Assembly: GCA_012295275.1 (NCBI GenBank)
Contig: CM022665.1
Location: forward strand, 776,873-826,451
Direction: 5' to 3'
DNA from: Chrysomallon squamiferum
Taxonomy: Eukaryota; Mollusca; Gastropoda; Neomphalida; Peltospiridae
DNA length: 49,579 nt
Shown: piece after piece, positions 41,672 to 49,579 of the stretch
How the letters are laid out: every line of letters starts with the position of its first letter
Numbering within the stretch: position 1 is the first letter of the stretch
Notes under the pieces: model-generated
Seen by the model: the letters and a program-made list of their open reading frames with translations, nothing else
What the model was told of the DNA's origin: nothing
The model's database searches: none
Translations under genes and position numbers: made by a program

Positions 41672-43330
41672 TTAACAACCTTTTTCTTCCCTTCCGGCAC
41701 TGCGATCGTCTTCATTTACATTGTCGCCGTCGTCTACACTGAGAACCGATGCTACAGAAGCTGCGGGTATTTTGATTACATTGGGATCCTCCTTAACAAT
41801 TTCATGATCTTCTTCCTCTTCTTCTTCGCTCTGGTCCCAAATTACAGGATTGCCGAGCTCGTCTAATGGTATTGGTGGTGTAGCGACTGGAGCTTCTACA
41901 GCATCGTCTGAGTATGGTCCTGAGATGAGATCTGGCTGGTCAGATGATTTCAGAGAATCTTCAGGAACTCGACTGCACACGCTCTTTCTGGATGCAACCT
42001 GAGTATCTTGTTGCTCATCCATATCCGAGGCTCTAGGCCTTGTAGACGATATGGGAGTTCCAACGATATCTAGATCAATGTTCCGCTGGTCGTTCGGTGT
42101 TTTCATGTCTAAGGATATCTCCGATCTTTTCCTGGATGCGTTTGTTTTTCTTGGTTCTGGTGGTATGTTGCTGTCGCTAACAGTCTGAACAAGGTGAGCG
42201 TCAACATCATAATACATAGACGCAGCTGTGTTGTTCCTGGCAAACATTCCACTGGCTTGTGTTCCGGAAGACTTTCCCGGTAGTTTTGATTTAAGTGACT
42301 GGATTTCAACATACTGCTTGTAAGTCTCTGCCGAATTCTGGTCTCTGAACTGAGCAACAGCGGGCGGTGTTACGCACGGCGTTCTGACTTTAGTGGTTGA
42401 AAATGGCCTGTATCTTCCGCCTTCTGCTTTCAGTGGCCTTTCAATTGTTTTTGCCTTTTTCGAATCGTGATTTCTCATCAGTCGAATACACTGCTTAACT
42501 TGAGAGAACAGACAGCCGTCCTCTCCTTTCAGTCTGTTTCGCTGATCTCTTGTTGAAATATGTCTCACTTCTAACAGTGGCTTCTTCAAATCGGTCTCTG
42601 AAACTGGCTGGAATGATACGGGTCTGAAAGGCCGACATTTTCTGACGTTATGAAATCCTGTGTTTTCTTTCATAAGTCCTGAGCTGACGCTACCTGCGTT
42701 CATTCGCTTGTCGCTCGAGGTTGGAGTATGCATGCGCTTCGATGGATTGGATTCTCCTACAGACCACGGTCGCGATGAAGATATTCTTGGCAAGTTGCTG
42801 TTCTTGTTATACCTAAGTGGTCTCTCGTCAGGACAGTATTTGTAAATGTAACAGGGATCCCTGACATCGTTCTTTAGTTTTCTTAATCCGTTGACGTCAT
42901 CCCAATGGTATGGTTTCAGTCTTGTTAACATATCCACCGCGTGAATACTGTCAGTAGACTTTTGTTCCAGTCCTAGGTCGCTGTTCTGTTTGTGCTTTCT
43001 AAGTGATAAAATTTTTGGCGTAGGTCCTCTTCCGTCGTCAATAAACCCGATCTTGTTCGCTGATTCTTTCATGTCCTCTGACTGGAAAAGAGAACCAAAC
43101 TGCTGCAGTTCTGCGAGGGGAGGTGCTCGGACGCCAGTGGGGTACACAGCGGCAGAAAGAAAGAAATCTGATGGATTCGTTGCATCCCGACCAAATGGAT
43201 CAATCTTTCGTCTTGGTGTGATTTGTTGAAATGTTATACGATTTTCCTGATGTTTTTGATCGTCTCCTTCTGGGTATACCAATTTTCCTTCTATTGGTAT
43301 TGTTAGTTTAAGAATACCGCGTGTTGTCAT
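41672..43330 (-). CDS. Uncharacterised 552-aa protein, single coding exon
   Basis: Open without interruption from ATG 43330 to TAA 41672. The start is the first ATG after an in-frame TAG in the leader. The product begins MTTRGILKLTIPIEGKLVYP, is hydrophilic and rich in Ser, Lys, Arg, Pro and Asp, and has no signal peptide or membrane segment. The C-terminal 60 residues are acidic (SEEEEEEDHE, SVDDGDNVNEDD). Repeated short basic/Pro phrases (KCRPFRPVSF, RPWSVGE, RYRPFSTTK) occur in the middle. Its base composition is clearly higher in GC than the surroundings, which together with length supports a real gene. I do not recognise a family; a largely disordered cytoskeletal, ciliary or nuclear protein is possible, without direct evidence. 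Confidence 0.85.
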   Translation of the reverse strand: MTTRGILKLTIPIEGKLVYPEGDDQKHQENRITFQQITPRRKIDPFGRDATNPSDFFLSAAVYPTGVRAPPLAELQQFGSLFQSEDMKESANKIGFIDDGRGPTPKILSLRKHKQNSDLGLEQKSTDSIHAVDMLTRLKPYHWDDVNGLRKLKNDVRDPCYIYKYCPDERPLRYNKNSNLPRISSSRPWSVGESNPSKRMHTPTSSDKRMNAGSVSSGLMKENTGFHNVRKCRPFRPVSFQPVSETDLKKPLLEVRHISTRDQRNRLKGEDGCLFSQVKQCIRLMRNHDSKKAKTIERPLKAEGGRYRPFSTTKVRTPCVTPPAVAQFRDQNSAETYKQYVEIQSLKSKLPGKSSGTQASGMFARNNTAASMYYDVDAHLVQTVSDSNIPPEPRKTNASRKRSEISLDMKTPNDQRNIDLDIVGTPISSTRPRASDMDEQQDTQVASRKSVCSRVPEDSLKSSDQPDLISGPYSDDAVEAPVATPPIPLDELGNPVIWDQSEEEEEEDHEIVKEDPNVIKIPAASVASVLSVDDGDNVNEDDRSAGREEKGC

Positions 43331-43409
43331 TCTTATCAGTTGTCGGTTAAGTTTTCTTTCCTACATTCTTAATTCAAATATTTTTCAGGCGGTCGGAAAT
43401 GGTCTGCTC
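43331..43409 (-). other. Leader of the 552-aa gene with 3' splice site
   Basis: On the minus strand TTTACATTTCTTTTCAG|GAG at 43409 is a strong acceptor 79 bases before the ATG. It implies a spliced non-coding 5' exon and argues against this gene being an intronless retrocopy. Confidence 0.55.
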
Positions 43410-44951
43410 CTGAAAAGAAATGTAAATTAGCTAGATATTATTATTGTTATTACCACTACTACTACTACTACTACTAATATTATTATTATTTCTACTATTA
43501 CTACTACTAGTACTGTTATTATTGTATTTATTATTATTATTAGAAAATTCTAACCAGCCTGTATTTTATTTGTTCAGTCTAAAACGGAGCGGTAGTAGGT
43601 GGAATTGTCATCTCATTTTATCAGTATGCAAAAGCTGCAATATGTATTGACTGACTTTCTTTATTTAACTGATGCTGACTTAATTCAAACAACTGTATTT
43701 ATTAGAGGCTGAACTGAATATTAATAACATTTTCTAAAAAGCGTTTAAAACAAGTACTTCTGTTTTTTATCTATGGTTTCTCAACTGAATCAAATTTGCA
43801 TAAAATGTTCTGATAAAGCAGATCAGAACATTTTTAATTAGTTTTCTAGTGAAAGAGTAATCATTAGTGAATCCAAGTGAGACTTCTTTCTTAATGAAAC
43901 ATAATCCACTGGATCAGTAACTGATCCGTCTAGTTTCTTGTTAAATAATGTGTATTATTTATTTCTATATTAAGATTCACAAAAGATGTAAACAGTAGGT
44001 GTTTGTTTTTGTTGTTGTTGTTTAAACATCAGATGAATATCAGTAAGTATGTGCAGATAGTTTCCGCGGTACACGAACATACTGTAAAGATTTATCGATT
44101 TATTAGGACATGCTTGTAACCAGAAAATGTTTAAATCGTTATTCGAGACGACCGTGTGCTGTGTTTTTAAAACAGATTTTTATGTTTCAAGCACAAAGTT
44201 GGTTACATAACTGATTCATACAAAACGCAAAACAGTGATATTGTAAAAGCTAACAATATTTTGAATCACAATCTAATCAGGCAGTGTCTTTAGTTAATTC
44301 ATAACAAATTTAATGACCAAATAATTCAGCACACTATTTATTTCATACAGCAGAGATCTTTTTTCAGTGACTTCAGCTGGACTTGTAAGTATGATATGAT
44401 TGTGGAATTAGTCCGCATCGGCTGTTTTCTGTGATAGCTAACCGTACGTTAAAGAACGTGTTGCTGATCAACCAAAAGTGTAGCAGATCGAGAGGCGGGA
44501 GCGAATTTTTTTCATTACTTCTTAAGTCCTTAGCCTGCTTCTTAAACTATTTCAGTGTATTTCTTTCACGAATATTTATCACGAATTTCTTATGTTTTTC
44601 GTCATTTTTGTCTAAACGTTAACGTATTCTTAACAAGAGGGGAACTCAGGTTTAAAAAGAGGGGTAGGTTTGTATTAAATACAACTTTGAAGACGAAATG
44701 TTAGTTTGATTATAAAGAAAAATAAAAGAGGACGAACCCGGTGTAATCACATTCACAGTAAGCATCAGGTTAAAATGTTTGTACAAACTGAAAATACATA
44801 TCGTTTATATCGGTATAGCATAATCAATGCAAAATTAATTTCACACCAAACAAATGTAATTACCCTACTGTTTGTATCTCAACTTCTCTTTAAGTGTAAT
44901 TATCTATGTATGGGTATATGTGAGTGTGTGTGTGTATGCGCGTGCGTGTGA

Positions 44952-45001
<50 letters not shown>

Positions 45002-45572
45002 TAGAGAGAGAGAGTTATTAATTAAGCGAATAATTTTATAAAATGCCGACATTCTATTTTACAATTATCAGTTCTTCTCAAGTATTCATTCCAAATTTGC
45101 TTATGTTTTCAAAATGTCTTTGTTGCGAAATGTTTTTAATTCTTTAAATACTAGGTTACTCTTGTCGCAAGATTAAACGTAAACCAGTAGCAACTGATTA
45201 TTAATTTGAACATTCAACTTTTACACTGAATGAATGCGTGTAAACTGATGCGAACCTGTTTTTGTACGTCGAATAATAATACAATGCACACTTTATTTAC
45301 GTTCTGTTAATGAATATAAAAGCTTTTCGAGTTAAAATTAATACGAATATAATATTGATTTTAAAAATCGGTTCCCTTGAATGTATTATGATAAGGTTTT
45401 TTTAATATTTAATTAAAACTTACTCACATAAAAATTAAAATATTTGTTTACTGATCTGTTTTAACAGAAAATAGTAACCTTTAAGATTCGAGTCAAACAG
45501 TTCAGATACATTTACATAGCTAAAATGTTGGCAGTATATTCCTTTAAGACAGTCAACGCTGTTTTCACTTAC
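43410..45572. other. Probable leader intron of the 552-aa gene
   Basis: AT-rich with TTA/CTA simple repeats (43438-43545) and the GT/AG tract at 44923-45013. No coding exon supported. Confidence 0.45.
44923..45013. repeat. GT then AG microsatellite
   Basis: Compound GT and GA tract. Confidence 0.95.
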
Positions 45573-45760
45573 CATGTATTAATGAATACCAAAACTTGCT
45601 GGATTCAAATCAAAACATTTGCGATATAATCTGCACAAACACACTTGTAGTATTAACATCCAGCTGGACTGGTACTTCTTAACTTGAGCCGGCACAATCT
45701 TGGTTTCAGAAGATTAGCAGTAAGCCGCGGCTTCGAGAAATTCTATTGGAGCGTTAAGTA
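45573..45760 (-). promoter_or_regulatory. Candidate promoter and non-coding first exon of the 552-aa gene
   Basis: Minus-strand donor TACATG|GTAAGTG at 45573. The upstream 190 bases are less AT-rich and include the palindrome AGCCGCGGCT (about 45723) and a CCAAT box (minus strand, about 45748). Transcription start is not visible; the assignment is by orientation and splice-site pairing. Confidence 0.4.
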
Positions 45761-48265
45761 AAATGAGAGGTTGTGTGAATGTGTTTGATGGGTGCCTAAC
45801 AGTTTGTAAAAGGAATATGTGACTGTTATGCTAGCAGAGAAAGAAAAAGAAAGGAAAACGGTCTGAAGAGGTGACGGTATGTAGTGTATTTCTGATAATA
45901 AGACAGGAGTAAGTAATTAAGTCAGTGCGTAAGTAAAATTAATGAAAATAACACAAATAGTAGTTATAGTAACAATAATAATAATAAAAAGAAGACGATA
46001 ATGATGAACAAAAGCTGCAGTTGCAGCAGCAGCAACAACAACAACAACAATAAATAACAATAATAATAATAAATAAATAAATAAATAAATAAATAAGTAA
46101 ATAAAACAGCAACAGCAATAACATCAAAACCAAAATAATTAATTGGTTGGTTTCAAATCTTCACACCTTCACTTCAGATTCTCTGTCTTGGACAAAACAA
46201 TTTAGATTCCACATTGTCTGCCCTGCAGAGACATGCTTGAACATTCAGCGGAGATAAACAAGCCCACCCTTAGAAGATTCTGTTGTTTACCTGTTAATGC
46301 TCGTTTATAATGTAATCGGATGTGTGCCGGTAGATGTAACTCAAATTATTAAACTGGGCTGTGGTTAATGAACAAAAAGTTAGGATTAAATGGTAACTGT
46401 TTAGAAGTTAAAGATTAATTTATATATAAACAATAAAAAATTAATAATAATAAATAAATTTAAAAATAATAATAAAAATAGTATAACAAAAAAATAATCA
46501 TCTGAAATTTTGTGGTTTTTACTTATTTTCATTTATTTATTTATTGTACAAAACTGACAATATTTTAAACTTCTCATATTTTACAGCCACTCTCGCCATC
46601 TATCGATTATTTTTAATGATTTTTTTCAGTTCAATTCTGCTTTCCCCCCACTAATCTCAGTCGCTGTGCAGTTTACACTCAACAGTTAAACGTCAGAAAA
46701 AAGTCAAGTGCTATCTTCACATGTGTCATTTTAAGCTGTTTAAGCTTTGTGTCAAATCTTGGGTTTTCTTTCTTTCTTTCTTTTCTTTTTCATTTTACTC
46801 TTTTTTCTTTAAACTTTATTTCATTTCATTCCATTTTATTTATTTATTTATTTTATTAGCAATGAAATATATTTTGTTTTCTTATTTTTTTATTTTAAGT
46901 AGGTGCCATTATATATAATTGAATAATTGTCCTACTTAAAAAAGTAATAATAACAATTAATACATTTTAAAATTAATAATGATAAAAAATAAATTAATTA
47001 ATGAACAAATAAACCGTAAAACAAAAACAAATTATTGCTGTCTCAGATATGATGTATATTTTACTGGATTATTTACGTAACTTTTTGAGCTATTTCCAAT
47101 TCCAGCCAGATTTTCACCATACATCACTTTATACGTATTTGACAAAGTTCAGAAACAAGATCTTTTTCTGTTAATCTGTAAGAGTACCTTGAGTAGCGAC
47201 TTTCTTCTTTCATATCATTATTATTACAGAAACGTAAAACTGACCCCTATAATAAGGTAAAAATAAAAATATAAAACTGTATTGAGGATCCACTGAATGT
47301 TCATTTATATATATATATAGTTAAAAAAAAAGAATAATAATAATAAAAAAGTTAAGTTAATAAGTAAAGTAAATAAGTAAGTAAGTAAATAAATATTATA
47401 GTGTATGTTCCCTAGATCGAGGGCTCAGTAAAGCTTTGAAAAACATTTGAAATGGCAGAGACTTATAGATTTGGCTGTGCATTAATATATAAAATTTCCA
47501 GTTGACACGTTACGCTGATTTTATGCTTGAATGATAAGCCTTGGTTATCGAGAGTTTTTAACAGCCAATTATTTCGGGTGATTATTTTTGGCACGTCGAT
47601 CAAGTTCACAAACATGTAGCGGGGAATATTTGGTAAAAAAAAAAAAAAAAAAAATGATTTAATCTTGTCTACAGAAAAAATAAATAAACAAAGAAATAAT
47701 TAAAGAACAGACATAATAATAATAATAGTATTTTTTATTATTTAGTTGTATTTGTAATTATTTGTTAGAAATAATAAACTTTAAGTTTAAATGGTCGCCC
47801 AACATTCTTTAAGCATTTTTTGTTTATTTATTATTTGCAACTCAAAAATATGAACAACACATACCATTTATTCTACTACTTCTGCTAATACTACTATCTC
47901 TACAACTACTACTAACTACTGTTATTATTGTTGTTGTTGTTGCTGTTGTTGTTGTGTTGTTACTGTTGTTAGTGTGTCCATGTAATCGAAGTATAAAAAT
48001 TACTTTGTGGGAAGGAATCGACATGCAACCCATATAGATTACATAATACAGAAAAACTGCTGTGAGATCCACGAAAAATCCATAATGTTCTGAGTTTACA
48101 TCTATCTTTGTTTAGCGTCGTCTCAAATGCACTCAGGTTAGTTCAGTACAAACCATTTATCTCACCACATACTTTCCAAGATTTATTGATTGCCGTTTAA
48201 AACATTTGAGAATATTTTTATTGCCTAAGAACCTCTCTCTCTCTAGATATGTATAGAAAGTAGCA

Positions 48266-48306
<41 letters not shown>

Positions 48307-48357
48307 TTCGTATCCTTGTCTCGTCAGGCAAATACACATGCCTAGAAAGAGACAGAG

Positions 48358-48418
<61 letters not shown>

Positions 48419-48983
48419 ACAAACATCTTATTATATAAATAATATAATTTTTTTTTTTAATTTTAAGATAAAATATTTCGTAGCCATTATTCCCTTTGAC
48501 CTGATATGCTGCTGTTCGATAACAACACTGAAATATGTTATATCTTTACAACATCGACATATGCTAGGCCGCGATATAAACATTACCCGGCTGACCAGTT
48601 CACCAAAAAACTTTCCATCGCTAAAACCACCACTTGGAATGTTTCTTTGTTAACTTGTATTTAATAAACCTGCCGTAACAAAAAAATTCTTAACAGTATT
48701 TGTGTTACCACCGTGTACGGAACATTAAATCACACTCGTAAAGGTTTAGATTAAAGAAAGGTATTTTTCTTGATGAAAATATAAAACAAATTATAATCGC
48801 ATCAGTTTGAGCCATGGATTCAGGGTTAGGTGTGGGTTACAGTCCACACATCATAAACAACCCAGTTTTTAACGAGTCTAGAATTTTTTTTTTTTTTTTT
48901 TTTCGTTTAAATAAAACTTATTTTATCTTTAAAATTAAATTCAATAGATTGATGGTGCCACCATTTTTCTGAAAATTTGGTTC
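45761..48983. other. Intergenic low-complexity region
   Basis: Contains AAT/AAC/TAAA tracts (45970-46110), T-rich and TTTA tracts (46760-46860), TA and AAT runs (47305-47400), poly-A (47636-47654), GTT tract (47925-47960), TA run (48272-48298) and GA tract (48362-48416). ORFs here are simple-repeat read-through. Confidence 0.6.
48362..48416. repeat. GA microsatellite
   Basis: About 27 GA units. Confidence 0.95.
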
Positions 48984-49579
48984 CGACCCTAATTTTTATT
49001 ATTTATTTGCGGTCTTTGACGTTTTCTGTTTATATCTGTTTAAGGAGCGTCTACTTTAAATGAAAAAACAAACAATTTTTTTTTCTTGCCAGCGGTATTT
49101 TAGTGTCAATCATAAGATTAATGTTGACTCTGGCTGAAGAGATTTAAAATTAAGAACCTGTTGTTAATGTCGTTTACTTGTTTGCTTTGGTTTTAAATGT
49201 TTATGTTGCTGTAAGTGCCGGGTAATACTTTACAATAACAAGCTGAAGAATAATGACTCAGGACTTTTAATTGGAATATTAACATTATTTTCTTTGATTT
49301 ATAATTTTACTATTGTTTTAAGCGGCGTGCAATTTACAAAAAAATAATAATAATAATAATAATTAAAATTAAAAGCACCACTGAAAACGAAAACCATCAG
49401 TATTTATGCCTTAATAATAATAATAATAATAATTGTGTGTATATATATATGTGTTTGCCAAAATGCTAGTAAATGTCATGAAATACTTTTTCTGTATTGC
49501 TATAAGTGTTGTGAAATACTTTAAAAATTAAACCTATTACAATCATCTAGACTGTCGCGGAAACACACACATACACACA
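48984..49579. repeat. Right copy of the window-terminal direct repeat
   Basis: Matches 1-617 in the same orientation. Differences include GCGTCTTTG versus GCGGTCTTTG, TTTTCGGTTT versus TTTTCTGTTT, and lengths of AAT and TA tracts. The preceding bases (GAAAATTTGGTTC) give the left boundary of this copy only. Confidence 0.9.

Noticed and set aside
42660-43229. Plus-strand frames of 61 and 79 codons
   Set aside because: Shadows of the 552-codon minus-strand gene.

Overview
The window is a piece of an AT-rich, repeat-rich animal nuclear genome. It has spliced genes with GT..AG introns, long di-, tri- and tetranucleotide microsatellites, and one 200-base assembly gap. The gene content (an inhibitor-of-apoptosis protein with two BIR domains and a RING, and a membrane protein with a probable SUEL-type lectin fold) together with the repeat style suggests an invertebrate, most likely a mollusc. 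That taxonomic call is inference; no marker fixes the species.

Layout. Bases 1-617 are repeated almost identically at 48984-49579, so the two ends of the window match. From about 2080 to 17460 lies a hierarchical tandem array. About fifteen related modules of roughly 0.7-1 kb are grouped into 3.8 kb higher-order units (three good copies, then decayed ones). Most modules carry a conserved core, GTCACGTGATCGTTACGA, and an exon-like or promoter-like tail ending in a GTAAGT splice donor. From 17.5 to 29.1 kb there is an array of very short exons (39-126 nt). Every intact one is bounded by phase-1 introns and is a multiple of three, and the array is interspersed with recognisable dead copies. It leads in frame into a 1560-nt exon (29163-30722) that encodes about 39 octapeptide repeats (EQLRSDET/R), a complete BIR domain and half of a second BIR. 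Exons at 31658, 32142, 32346 and 33576 complete the second BIR, a linker and a C-terminal C3HC4 RING. The whole is best read as one plus-strand IAP gene with a most unusual N-terminal half.

On the minus strand, six exons between 40601 and 37554 splice in perfect phase into a 315-residue type I membrane protein: signal peptide, Cys-rich domain resembling a SUEL/rhamnose-binding lectin, Thr/Ser-rich stalk, transmembrane helix, short tail with a YPDL motif. Further along the minus strand, a 552-residue single-coding-exon gene of unknown function (43330-41672) has a plausible spliced 5' leader, whose first exon ends at 45573. The rest of the window is low-complexity intergenic DNA.

What connects the parts: the IAP is a predicted intracellular RING E3 ligase of the apoptosis/NF-kB type. 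Its 5' half appears to be evolving by tandem duplication at three scales: 3.8 kb units, 1-2.5 kb exon cassettes, and a 24-bp coding minisatellite. Because the mini-exons are all phase 1-1, any combination can be skipped or included without a frameshift. The neighbouring lectin-like receptor is convergently oriented; no functional link is shown by the sequence.
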